From NCBI GenBank assembly GCA_905221605.1, contig CAJNDS010001813.1:686228-750227 (forward strand): 64,000 bases of DNA, in the 5' to 3' direction. A program made the position numbers and the translations under genes. This DNA is from Symbiodinium natans. Lineage: Eukaryota; Sar; Dinophyceae; Suessiales; Symbiodiniaceae. The stretch's first letter is position 1; each line of letters opens with the position of its first letter. Shown here piece by piece: positions 40,101 to 50,799 of this stretch. The notes under the pieces were generated by a model. That model saw only the letters and a list, made by a program, of their open reading frames with translations, made no database searches and was not told the DNA's origin.

Positions 40101-42096
40101 CCCTTAATACAAATTAAGGGCCCATGCGTACCCTTTGAGGGAGACTGGGGACCGGCCCATGAAGCTACAATATGTCGTTACTAGGAGGCTCTCCGAAACA
40201 TGTGCCGTTACTAGGAAACTAGGGTTTAGGGGTTTGGGGTTTAGGGTTTAGGGTTTAGGGTTTAGGGTTGAAGGTTTAGGGCTGGCCTGAAACCCATGAC
40301 CCTCTGAAGCCCCGATAAAGGAAAATGTGAAATTTCCCCAGGGCCTGCCTAGAATCTCAGGGCCTCGCCTAAACAGACCCTAAATTCCTAAACCCTAAAC
40401 CCTAAACCAAAGGGCTTTCGGTAAGGGTTCTTTGGGGCTTATTTAGGGGCTACTTTGGTATATAGGGACTAGAAAAGGTGTGCATATATATATATATGTA
40501 TGTATAGGTCATATAGGGGAGTAATTCAGGGTCCCTTCCTTATACCCCTTGATTAACTCAAAAAACAGGACTCAGGGGATTTGGGATTAAGGAGTAAGAA
40601 GGAAGGACCTCGAGAACGGGCCCTTAATCTTGTTCCCCTATATAACCCCCATATATACCTTAAAAAGTCCCCATTTATATACCGAAGTAGCCCCCATACT
40701 TGGAGGTTCATGGTACTTATTAACTAATTGTAACTGTACTTATAACTGTACTTGTAACCATATTAGGGCACTTAAGGGGCTTATAAGTGAATTATAAGTA
40801 CAGTTATAATTAGTCACTAAGTACCATGAACCTCCAAGTAAGGTCCGTCAAAACGGTGCTTCCTCGAGTCCCTTGAGGGGGTTCATTTCTGAACCCTACT
40901 TCGTGATCCCCTAAACACCTAGCTCCCGACCCTCAGCCCCCCTAAGCCCCCTGAGCCCTAAACCCTCTAATTACCCGAAACCGCTCCAAATCCTCAAGCC
41001 TGGCCCTAAAACCGCAAATCCTAAACCCGAAACCCGAACCTCGCAGCCCTAAAACTCCAAACCCCGTTCCCAGATCAGACCAGACCTGCCCGGACTGAAC
41101 GCAGAGCGTCTGGCCCTGCATGTAACCTGGGACCCAGGGCTCCAGGCTTAGAATGCATGGGATTTAGGGATTCGGATTTAGGGTCAGGGTTTAGGTCAAC
41201 CCTAAGCGCGAAATCACCTACTGCTCATGTCGTTCCAATGCTGACAGGCACAGGTCTGCCCGGACGCAGGCAAGGAAGCAGAGAGGATACAGAAGCATAC
41301 AAGTACGACGCAGCAATACGTTGAAGAGGAGGAAGACGTGGTTGTTGCTGCTGCCGTCGTAAAACACATGCACATGCGCAATGTCCGTCCGTGAAAAGGG
41401 CATTATTGGACGCACAGTAACACATTAGCTTTATCCTTACTATTATCAGTATTGCAATTATTAGTATTAGCCAGTAATCGTAAGTATTAACATGCTTCGA
41501 GTATTCGTGAAGCATGTTAGTAAAATTGTGCACCTGCGAACGGGGATTTAGGGCATACGCGTACACACGGAGGGACACATACCCACACCCACACAAGCAC
41601 CCACATGCACGCACGCACATAACTTACGGACGGACGCGCAAGTGCACGCACGCGCGCACGCGCACACGCGCGCACGCGCGCTAACGGAAGAGATCTACCT
41701 ATTTTTGCTTACGAACCACCCAACAAAGAAAGAATAAGAATAATCATCCCTACAATGCCTTTATACGGAAGAATGTTTTCATTCACCATTGGAGAGGCCT
41801 TCGCCAGCCTGAGAGACTTCAACCCCCCGGAAGCCCTGAAGCCGAAACCCTACCGAAGTCCAATTCCAGGATGGGCGATAGCACCCTCTGACCCTAAACC
41901 CTGAGCCCTAAACCCTTAAACCCCATTTAAGAAAAACAGGCCAGCTTGATTATGGGGATCCTAAACCCTAAACCCTAAACCCTAAACCCTACACCCTAAA
42001 CCTAAACCCCCCAACCCCTGGAAGCCCTAAGAACCACGGACTCTGCTGCCGGATCGCACTTGCGCTGCGCGCTGGCACAGAGCACCTCCAGGAGGG
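37177..42096 (-). CDS. Cyclic-nucleotide-binding-domain protein, partial multi-exon gene
   Basis: Minus-strand exons: 42038-42096, 41854-41887, 41086-41146 (PGYMQGQTLCVQSGQ), 39902-39977 (DKSQMFIIRGGSVLVV), 39712-39795 (ends DELGARLR), 39117-39207 (TSFGDMVILGAEHQRPAT), 38873-38945 (ends KILKHHQWRYP), 38158-38241 (VRAQTFVFTLEIRRSAF), 37552-37598 (AIQKYPDERPRGWTL), 37177-37251 (from RKLENYALQAV). From 41086 onward the phases match at all seven joins and the donors are GT. The order fits a CNBD: beta-roll MFII...G..V, the FG(E/D) cassette as SFGDMVIL, then VRAQTF and a C-terminal helix ending in YP. The usual cassette Arg is not obvious. Such domains regulate kinases or channels; the effector is not seen. 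The 41.15-41.85 kb link is unproven. Confidence 0.65.
37290..37412. repeat. TTTGGGG array in a CNBD-gene intron
   Basis: A TTTAGGG tract gives way to about fifteen TTTGGGG units. It lies in the intron between exons 37552-37598 and 37177-37251. Confidence 0.85.
40001..40170. mobile_element. MITE-like element, family 1, interrupted by CCCTAAA repeats
   Basis: The left end GTAGATACATGGGTCCC and right end GGGGACCGGCCCATGAAGC match family 1, but about four CCCTAAA units (40039-40065) sit inside. The full-length 140-bp copies lack them. Confidence 0.5.
40446..40694. mobile_element. MITE-like element, family 4
   Basis: Ends are long inverted repeats: GGGGCTACTTTGGTATATAG on the left and TATATACCGAAGTAGCCCC on the right. 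Inner arms also pair. A TA microsatellite lies within. Related words occur near 52485-52530. It lies in a CNBD-gene intron. Confidence 0.6.
40697..40840. mobile_element. MITE-like element, family 2 (intact copy)
   Basis: 144 bp with terminal inverted repeats of about 49 bp and only three mismatches seen. It starts TACTTGGAGGTTCATGGTAC and ends with the complement. It lies directly beside the family-4 element in the same intron. A second copy at 45802-46030 is split by telomere-like repeats. Confidence 0.75.
41218..41700. other. Unique stretch ending in purine-pyrimidine alternation
   Basis: Short minus-strand ORFs at 41218-41620 show no motif and are not supported. From about 41550 to 41680 the sequence becomes CACA/CACG/CGCG alternation, which has left-handed DNA potential. 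It falls within the unproven link of the CNBD gene. Confidence 0.4.
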
Positions 42097-42409
42097 CTAC
42101 AGAAATTTTAGGGTTTTGGGTATAGGGTACAGGGTTTAGGGCTTCGGGCTTAGGGTTTATGGTTTGGGTTTAGGGTGTTAAGGGTCTTTAGGGTTGGGTT
42201 TAGGGTTTCGAGGGTGGGCCTTTTGCGGCCTCCCAAAGGTGAGTTGGATTGACTTGCTTGAGCTCGGCTCGTCAGCTGTTTAAACAAGCAACTTGGGAAA
42301 CTTTACAATGCCATCACAGACCACTTCTATGCATTTTGTCGTGAGGGTTTCGGGCTTAGGGTTGATTGCGAAAAAAAGGTTTAGGGGGTATGGGCTTACA
42401 TAAAAGTTC

Positions 42410-45060
42410 TGCTACAGGCTCTTTACGGTCATGAACTCCCTAAACCCTAAACCCTAAACCCTAAACCCTAAACCCTAAACCCTAAACCCTACTAAACCCT
42501 AAACCCTAAACCCTAAACCCTAGACCCTAAACCCTAAACCCTAAACCCTAGAACTTCTGTGGGCAGGCTGCATCTCTGGGCCTCGATGAAGCTGCCGGAG
42601 ACTTTGCTGAAGATGCTGGCCTCCCCCACCTTGCATCGAGATTGCTCGCTCAACCCTACGAATTGCTCAAGAACCAAAAAAAAAGTAAGAATGTTCTTCT
42701 TTATAAGGGAAATAGAGGGATTATTATCTTGGATTTTTTTTGGGTTCTTAAGCCAATAGTAGAACGCTGCTAACCTTCGGGTTGTGGGTTTTGGGGGAGT
42801 TTGGGTTGGGTTGTTCCCCCCCGATACTGATACAGATTTCAGTACCCCCAATAATAATAATCCCTATTAAGGACTGTTAGAATAACCAAAGTCTGGGACG
42901 CATGGTCTGGGAGCTTACGATCGTGGATCTCGCTTCGACGTGAAGAGCAACTCTGCATCACTGTGGCGATGAGAACAGTCCGTACCAAGCATGGCCAGCC
43001 CGCACCCTTCCCTCAGTTCGAAAGGTCTGAACCAAGAGCAAATCTGCCCCCACAAAAAACCACAAAGCCAGAGACGCCGAAGCAAATCCTCCACACCCCT
43101 TACACACTAAGGCCCCCCTGTATCCTAAACCGCAATCACGTGGACACGACCCCTGCGTCCGGGCCCGCCACGAGGTGTTGCAACGAAATGCTCGGGGGCC
43201 TGTGGGGTTTGAGGTTTGAGGTTTGATGTTTGGGCTTGAGGTTTAGGATGTAGGGATCTGGGTTTCGGATTTAGGGCTTAGGTTTTAGGCTTGAGTGCCA
43301 AACACGACACGCAGTATATTCAAGCGATCTGTCTTCGGTGCCTGCACTTTACCTGCCAATCCCCCACCCCCCCCGTGCGTAATCCGCTGATTCCCTGCTA
43401 AGAACCAGCAGGCCGAAAAGAACACAGAGGGCCTAAACCCTGAGGCCCTGAACCGGGTAGCCTCAGGGTTCATCCCTTAAGCCCACAACCCTAAGCTACT
43501 ACACCCCGAAAATCCTCAACTGCAACCCGAGGGTTTAGGGTTTAGGGTTTAGGGTTTAGGGTTTAGGGTTTAGGGTTTAGGGTTTAGGGTTTAGGGTTTA
43601 GGGTTTAGGGTGTAGGGTTTAGGGTTTAGGGTTTAGGGTTTAGGATTTGAGTTTAGGGTTTGGGGTTGAGCGTTGAGGGTTTAGGGTTTAGGGTTTAGGG
43701 TTTAGGGTTTAGGGTTTAGGGTTTAGGACCCTGAACCTTACACAGTGTCGCAAGCTTTGTTTGAAGCCCACCATATGACCACCCTAAGAAACCCTAAACC
43801 CCAAACACGAAAATCCTCAACCCTAAACCCTAAACCCTAAACCCCTAAACCCCGAACGCCTAGGACCAGGAGGCGTGCGCAGAAAGCCGAGATCCCGACA
43901 CGGGTTGTGAGGCAAAGGGCGGCGGCCTGCCCAGAACTTAGGGTTTAGGGTTTAGGGTTTAGGGTTTAGGGTTTAGGGTTTAGGGTTTAGGGTTTAGGGT
44001 TTAGGGTTTAGGGTTTAGGGTTTAGGGTTTAGGGTCTAGGGTTTAGGGTTTAGGGTTTAGGGTTCAGGGCTTAGGGTTTAGGGTTTAGGGTTTAGGGTTT
44101 AGGGTTTAGGGCTCGAACAACCCGAAGCCCACCGCCTTTTGTGTATCCTGAAACTAGGGGGTTGAGGAGTTTGGGGTACTAGAGAAGGCGAGATGTGCGG
44201 CTCTGGGTTTGAACCCCAAGCCTTATCCTAAACCCTGAACCCTAAACCCCGAACCCTAAACCCTAATTAAACCCTAAACCCCAAACCCTAAACCCTAAAC
44301 CCCAAACCCTAAACCCTATGTCCACGTGTGGGAGCCCCAAGCCTGCACCCAGCAAAGCAAAGTGCTGGCACGCGATGTGGATGAAGGAAAGGATCCCTAA
44401 ACCCTAAACCCTAAACCCTAGACCCTAAACCCTAAACCCTAAACCCTAAACCCTAAACCCTAAACCCTAAACCCTAAACCCTAAACCCTAAACCCTAAAC
44501 CCTAAACCCTAAACCCTAAACCCTACTCTCTTGGACTCAAAGCTGCCGAGGCCCGAAGGCCTCTTACAGGGCCGTCTGTGCACATGCCGGTGCTCAGGGT
44601 TTAGGGTTTAGGGTGCAGGGTTTCGGGCTTAGGGTTCAGGGTTCAGGGTTCAGGGTTTAGGGTTTAGGGTTTAGGGTTTTGGGCAGTTTAGGTTAGGGTT
44701 TAAGGTTTTTAGGGGCTTCTGGGTTTAGGGGGTTAGGGGCTGAGGGGTTTAGTTATACAGGGGTTAGGGGCTTGGGTTCAGGGGTTTCGGGGTTTGAGGG
44801 TTTTAGGCTTCGGGTTTAGGGCTTAGGTATGGGTTTAGGGTTTAGGGCTTAGGGGCTTAGGGGTTTAGGGTTTAGGGTTTAGGGTTTAGGGTTTAGGGTT
44901 TAGGGTTTAGGGTTTAGGGTTTAGGGTTTAGGGTTTAGGGTTTAGGGTTCAGGGCCACAAAGCCCAGGACCTCTTGTCGTAGTACCGCTGCAGCGCGTCG
45001 GCCAAGTCCTGCCATCACACGCGTAGGACTCGAGCCCAACAAAAGTCCGGCTTTTGGGGT
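42410..45060 (-). CDS. Candidate exon islands, unknown gene
   Basis: Minus-strand islands between long telomere-like tracts: 44971-45008 (DLADALQRYYDK, with AG acceptor and GTCCTG donor), about 44530-44592, about 44325-44392, about 43865-43935 (includes CLTTRVGISAFCARL) and about 43738-43782 (GGLQTKLATLCK). The first three can be joined in phase. Alternative frames are open in most. The islands at 42230-42340 and 42900-43200 are open on both strands and are left uncalled. No family is recognised. Confidence 0.3.
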
Positions 45061-45801
45061 TTAGGGTTTAGGGTTTAGGGTTTAGGGTTTAGGGTTTAGG
45101 GTTCAGAGTTTAGGGTTGAGGGTTGAGGGTTTAGGGTTCAGGTTCAGGGTTTCAGGGTTTCAGGGTTTCAGGGTTTAGGGTTTCAGGGTTTCAGGGTTTC
45201 AGGGCTTCAGGGTTTCAGGGCTTTAAGGGCTTTTAGGGATTTTAAGGTTTCTTTCAGGGCATTTAGGGTTTCGGGGTTTAAGGGTTCCAGGTTTCAGGGT
45301 TTCAGGGTTTCAGGGTTTCAGGGTTTAGGGTTTCAGGGTTTAGGGTTTTAGGGTTTAGGGATAGGGCTTCGGCTTCGAGGTTTTGGGTCTTCAGGGTTTT
45401 AGGGCTCTAGGGCTTCAGGGTTCAGGGTGTGGGGCTTGAAAACTTGCCTTATACCTAAGGACACTGCCTTATGTAATGGTGATTTTGGGAGCAGCTATAC
45501 CCCAAATCCTGGAACCTAAACCCAGACCCCAGAGTAACCCGGGAAAAACAAGGGTACCCTTTTTGCCTCAGTAGCCGAATGAGTACACTTTACACTTTTT
45601 GGGATACTACACTTCCCTTTCGAACTGACAGTGTACCCTTTTGGGCGGGGGGGGGGCCTTATAAACTCAGCAACTAAGTTGTTTGAGGGGGCTGATATAG
45701 GGAACCTAAACCCTAAACCCTAGCCCTAAACCCTAAACCCTAAACCCTGATGGCTTAAGGGGGCTTATTCGGGAACCTAAACAAGGCAAGCAAGGCCCGA
45801 C

Positions 45802-46030
45802 TCTTGGGTCCTATTCATGATACTTAGTAACTTATGATAGCTGTACTTATGACCCACCTTATAAGCCTCTTAAGTGCCCTAATATGGTTATAAGTACGGT
45901 TATAAGTACAGTTACCCTGAACCCTAAACCCTAAACCGTAAACCCTAAACCCTAAACCCTAAACCCTAAACCCTAAACCCTATATAAGTGCAGATATAGC
46001 TAGTTGCTGAGTACCATGAACCTCCAAGTA
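45802..46030. mobile_element. MITE-like element, family 2, split by a telomere-like tract
   Basis: The right end reads GAGTACCATGAACCTCCAAGTA as in the intact copy, and the left part matches diverged arms. Between ...AAGTACAGTTA and TATATAAGTGCAG sit 66 bp of CCCTAAA units (45915-45980) that the intact copy lacks. The right end abuts a GTTTC donor of the candidate exon just beyond. Confidence 0.7.
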
Positions 46031-46035
46031 GAAAC

Positions 46036-46091
46036 CCTGCATCCCGGCCTTCTGCCTGATCTCCATAATCATGGCAAAGGGGGCCGCCACC
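46036..46091 (-). CDS. Candidate exon, unknown protein
   Basis: On the minus strand CCTACAG is followed by an open frame VAAPFAMIMEIRQKAG and then a GTTTC donor, immediately before the split MITE. The start resembles the exon at 50800-50877 (both begin VAA after a CAG). Its gene is not determined. Confidence 0.4.
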
Positions 46092-46118
46092 TGTAGGACT
46101 TAGGGTATAGGGCCCAGC

Positions 46119-46222
46119 CCGAAACCCCAAACCCCAAACCCCAAACCCCAAACCCCAAACCCCAAACCCCAAACCCCAAACCCCAAACCCCAAACCCCAA
46201 ACCCCAAACCCCAAACCCCAAA
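46119..46222. repeat. CCCCAAA tandem array
   Basis: About fourteen CCCCAAA heptamers, a homogeneous variant of the telomere-like repeat. Confidence 0.85.
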
Positions 46223-46239
46223 CCCTAAACCCTAAACCC

Positions 46240-47490
46240 TAAACCCTACAGGGAATCAGCTTTTATGGTTTAGGGTTTCGGGTTCGGGGACTTAGTTAAT
46301 CAGGGGGGGTTTAAATACGTTTAGTGCTTTGGGGTTTTGGGGCTTGGGGTTTGGGGGGCTTTACCTTTTAAGGGCTTGGGGTTTAATGGGTTTCTGGGTT
46401 TCACGGCTTCAGGGTTGTCTACTAATTGCTTAATAACCCAGAAAAAATGAAATGTTCTTCCTTATTAAGGGTAATATAGGGATTATTGTGTTTTTTTTAA
46501 AATTTCTTTTGGTGTTCTTAAGCAAATAGTAGTTGTGGTCTGGATTCCAAGGCAGAAAAGAAGGCTCACGTCCCCTGACTATCACGTGCTCCAAGCATCC
46601 CAAACGACCTGAGCAGCTCCGTCGTCCGAGCTGGGTTGAAGGCTTAGGGTTGAGTGTTTAGGGTTTAGGGTTTGAGGCGAGGAGACAGAGATCGTATCCC
46701 CTTGACGCGGAAATGAAAAAATCATTCTTCCTTGTAAGAGCAGTGAAGCAAATAGCAGCCAAACCCTACTCAAAGAAGCCCAAAGCCCCTAGATGTGTGT
46801 ATATACATATATATATATATACACACATATGTAAGTGCATTTGCATGTACAACATCACACACATATGTGCATATGTATACACACACAGAAATATATATGT
46901 GTGTAGATAACGTATGCACCGCATAAAACCTTTGGGTTTCAATTTCGGAACCATAAACACCCTAACGGTTACCCTAACGAGTAGACCCTGCAAACCCTAA
47001 ACCCTAAACCTCTCTTACCTATACTTGGTTGCTCTTTAACCTCCCAATCAAAGTTTAACTTTTAGCTCCCTCAATAAGACATTAAAGGAACCCTAAACTG
47101 ATAAAGTGATAATGTTGTAGTAAAGTCCCACCTAGTATATACAAAAGCCTTAAACTCTTAGTCGGCACAGGCACAACGGTTCGTCGGCATAGGCACAACA
47201 GTTCGTCGGCATAGGCACGCCCAGGCACAAGACTCAGGGACTAGAGAATAAGTCGGGTAAAGTGAAAGAGCTCGAAGCGGGTGCTGTAAGGCGTGCGGTG
47301 TAGGGCCTAGGGTTTGGAGTCTAAGGTTTATAGAGTGAACTCTAGATTTTCTTAAACTTATGGGATTCTTTGGGCGGGTGGGATTTTTCCTGTCGCTTGA
47401 AAAGCTGCTAGACTAGTGAAAGCTCGAACATGAGATGCTGAACCCTAAACCCTAAACCTTAAACCCTAAACCCTAAACCCTAAACCCTAA
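46240..47490. other. No gene called; one weak exon, TA/CA microsatellite, minisatellite relic
   Basis: A weak minus-strand exon may lie at 46560-46640 (SCSGRLGCLEHVIV). A TA/CA microsatellite occupies 46797-46910. A diverged relative of the 25.9-kb minisatellite is at 47157-47225. The remainder is unique or repeat-like without coding signal. Confidence 0.4.
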
Positions 47491-47509
47491 ACCCTAAACC
47501 CCAAGAGAT

Positions 47510-49201
47510 CATCAAGGCCAGGCCCCGCACTCGCACCACGGAGCCGGGGAAGCGCTCCAGGCCGAACTCAGCCCCCGGGAAGCGCTCCAGTTGAGGGGGG
47601 TAAAGGAGGGACCCTCGTAAGGTTCAGGGTTTAGGGTCTAGGGTTTAGGGTTTAGGAATTTGGGATTTAAGATTTAGGGTTTACGGTTTAGGGTTTAGGG
47701 TTAGGGGTTAGGGGTTAGGGGTTAGGGTTTAAGGGTTAGGGTTCGGGCCTGTATAGGCTGCTGAGGTATACCGGGACCGCCGACAGAGGGCCCCTTCTCA
47801 ACGGTTGTTCCGAATTGGGGCCCTCCCTTATGAATAAATCTAAAAGCATCAAAACGTTGCATACCAACATCCTGAATTATTCTTATAGCCGCTAACTTTC
47901 TCGCCCATGAAACACAAGTAGTACAAACCCTAAACCCTAAACTCTCTCAACAAAAAACAAAGAAACCCCTAAAGGCTAAACCCTACCCCCTAAAGCTCAC
48001 CAAGACATGTGGTGCCTGCTTCGGGGTATTGTTTGGGAGCTTAGAAGGGCGGTTTGCGGAATTTAGGGGCTTCGGGTGTGGAGTTTAGGGTTTAGGGTTT
48101 AAGGTTTAGGGTTTAGGGTTTAGGGTTTAGGGTTTAGGGTTTAGGGTTTAGGGTTTAGGGTTTAGGGTTTAGGGTTAGGTTTAGGGTTTAGGGTTTAGGG
48201 TTTAGGGTTTAGGGTTTAGGGTTTAGGGTTTAGGGTTTAGGGTTTAGGGTTTAGGGTTTAGGGTTTAGGGTTTAGGGTTTAGGGTTTAGGGTTTAGGGTT
48301 TAGGGTTTAGGGTTTAGAACCTTCTTGTTAGGGTTGAGGGTTCAGGCCTAAACTCAACATGTTGATCTGGCTTTTCCTTCACAAAGCCTTGATTTAGGGT
48401 CTACCCCCGGACTCGGGAAAGCGGCCGATTCTAGTAGAAATGCGCAGATTTTGATGGCACAACGTTGAAATGACCCCCTGATTTTCTAAATGCTGGTGTA
48501 CGCAGGGCCCTCAGAGGAAGGCTGGAACCCTAAACCCTAAACCCTAAACCCTAAACCCTAAACCCTAAACCCTAGGTTTCAGTTCCAGGGGCTTCAAGGG
48601 GAGGGTTCCAAGGTTCGTGTCGACTTCCGAGCTGTGGGAGGCCGCGGGCGAAGAAGCGGGTCGGCTTAGGCCATCGACCCTAAACCCTAAACCCTAAACC
48701 CTAAACCCTAAACCCTAAACCCTAAACCCTAAACCCTAAACCCTAAACCCTAAACCCTAAACCCTAAACCCTAAACCCTAAACCCTAAACCCTAAACCCT
48801 AACTAAACCCTGCCTTGCCCCGAGCTCCTGGCCACTGTGGAGCTGACTGTGAAGACGGAGCCGGAGGACACCTGGTTTAGGGTTTAGGGTTTAGGGCTTA
48901 GGGTTTAGGGTTTAGGGTTTAGGGCTTCGGGTTTAGGAGCTTCGGTGGGGCAAGCCGGCCACAGTTGATGCCACGAGGGCGCCCATAGAAACTTGCCATT
49001 GCGTCTGCCAAGAGATTTGAAAAACGCCTTGAGCTCCAAACGACGCTGTAGAACTGCATTCCCAAAGTCCGAAGATCCCGAACCCCGGAACACTCCCCTA
49101 CCCGTCAAAACCCTGAACCCTGCGCCTCGTCATAGATGCGGTTGTAGCAGTCCTCCACACCTCGGACTACGTACCACAGGAAAGAGCACTGCTCAGTGTG
49201 C
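47510..49201 (-). CDS. Candidate exon islands, probably one gene
   Basis: Minus-strand islands: 49119-49201 (CSFLWYVVRGVEDCYNRI, acceptor CTTAG, donor GTTCAGGG), about 48920-49090 (three minus frames open, so frame undecided), about 48810-48873, about 48620-48665 and about 47505-47575 (FPGSVVRVRGLALMIS, repeat-derived donor). The first is clearly protein-like. I could not establish phase between islands. They may continue the CNBD gene that ends near 50.8 kb or form a separate gene. Confidence 0.35.
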
Positions 49202-50217
49202 CTAAGGGCTCCTCGGGTTCGAGATTCGGGTCGTTGAGCCCCCAACCCCCTAAACCCTGAACCCTACACCCTAAAACCCTAAAGCCTGAACCCGAATTAA
49301 ACCCGAAAGCCTAAAGCCCTAGAGCGTGAACTCTCAGCCGGTTGCGGGTCTTCCACCAAGGACCCCTAAGCGCCCTGCAGCAAGTGCCATGCTCCAGAAC
49401 GTACAGCGAGTCGTTGGCCCTTGGCCGCGGGAGTGGAGACCCCCCCCCCCGGCCCATTTGGTCCCTCTGTCCCACAAACCCGCAGCCCCAAACCCTAAAC
49501 CCCAATGAACCCTGAGCCCTAAACCTCAAGGAAACGATTTCAATTCACATGGAAATCCTCAAGCCATCTTGCATCCTACCCGTTTAGGGTTCAGGGTTTA
49601 CGGTTTAGGGCCCTGAGCCTAAACCCTAAACCCTAGACCCAAACCCTAAACCCTGAAACCCCCAAGCCCACGGCCCACCCCAATGGCCCCAAGGCCCAAT
49701 AGGCCCTAAACCTGAAAGCCCAAGGCGCAGTTGCGTGGTGCTGAGGCTGTCCAGGGTTCAGGGTTTCAGGGTTTAGGGTTCAGGGTTTCAGGGTTTAGGG
49801 TTTAGGGTATAGGGTTTAGGATCCATTGTAAACCCTTTTAAGGTTTCAGGGGTTTCAGGGTTTCAGGGTTTCGGGGTTTCAGGGTTTCAGGGCTTCAGGG
49901 TTTCAGGGTTTCAGGGTTTCAGGGTTTCAGGGTTTGAGGGTTTCAGGGTTTGGGGTGCACAGTAGGGCTTTCTAGGGCTACGGCTTCGCACAGCTCCCAA
50001 GCCATCAATATGCCCAAACACCCCCCCCCCCCCACTACTGTGGGGTTTAGGGCTTGGGGTTTGGGGTTTAGGGTTTAGGGTTTAGGGTGTAGGGTTTAGG
50101 GTTTAGGGTTTAGGGTTTAGGGTTTAGGGTTTAGGGTTTAGGGTTTAGGGTTTAGGGTTTAGGGTTTAGGGTTTAGGGTTTAGGGTTTAGGGTTAGGGCT
50201 TGGGGTTTAGGGCTTAG

Positions 50218-50548
50218 GGCTCAGGGCCTTTAGGGCCTTTAGGGCCTTTAGGGCCTTTAGGGCCTTTAGGGCCTTTAGGGCCTTTAGGGCCTTTAGGGCC
50301 TTTAGGGCCTTTAGGGCCTTTAGGGCCTTTAGGGCCTTTAGGGCCTTTAGGGCCTTTAGGGCCTTTAGGGCCTTTAGCCTTTAGGGCCTTTAGGGCCTTT
50401 AGGGCCTTTAGGGCCTTTAGGGCCTTTAGGGCCTTTAGGGCCTTTAGGGCCTTTAGGGCCTTTAGGGCCTTTAGGGCCTTTAGGGCCTTTAGGGCCTTTA
50501 GGGCCTTTAGGGCCTTTAGGGCCTTTAGGGCCTTTAGGGCCTTTAGGG
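50218..50548. repeat. TTTAGGGCC 9-bp tandem array
   Basis: About 36 copies of TTTAGGGCC with one 3-bp deletion near 50377. The long Lys-Ala-Leu / Lys-Gly-Pro frame on the minus strand simply translates the repeat; the deletion-associated change shifts its register. Confidence 0.9.
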
Positions 50549-50799
50549 CTTGGAGTTTAAGGGCTTGGGCTGCGGGCTTAGGTTGAAGCCAGGGTCTTCG
50601 GGGCTTGGGATTTGGGTTCAATGAAGCAGTTTAGGGGTTTGGGGCTTGGGTTTCTCATAAACCCCCAACATGAAAAGAGAGAAGAAAAAAACAAAAGAGC
50701 CTTCTCAACCCTGAACCCTAAACCCTAAACCCTAAACCCTAAACCCTAAACCCTAAACCCTAAACCCTAAACCCTAAACCCTGAACTCTGAACTTCTCA

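Noticed and set aside
41755-41890. Plus-strand exon starting at ATG, including FSFTIGEAFASLRDF
   Set aside because: Attractive but isolated. The minus strand of the same island holds a short exon (41854-41887) that joins in phase with 42038-42096. Kept out of the features, worth a check with RNA.
50214-50621. 135-residue ORF of Lys-Ala-Leu and Lys-Gly-Pro repeats
   Set aside because: It is a translation of the TTTAGGGCC array; the residue pattern changes where a 3-bp deletion alters the repeat register.
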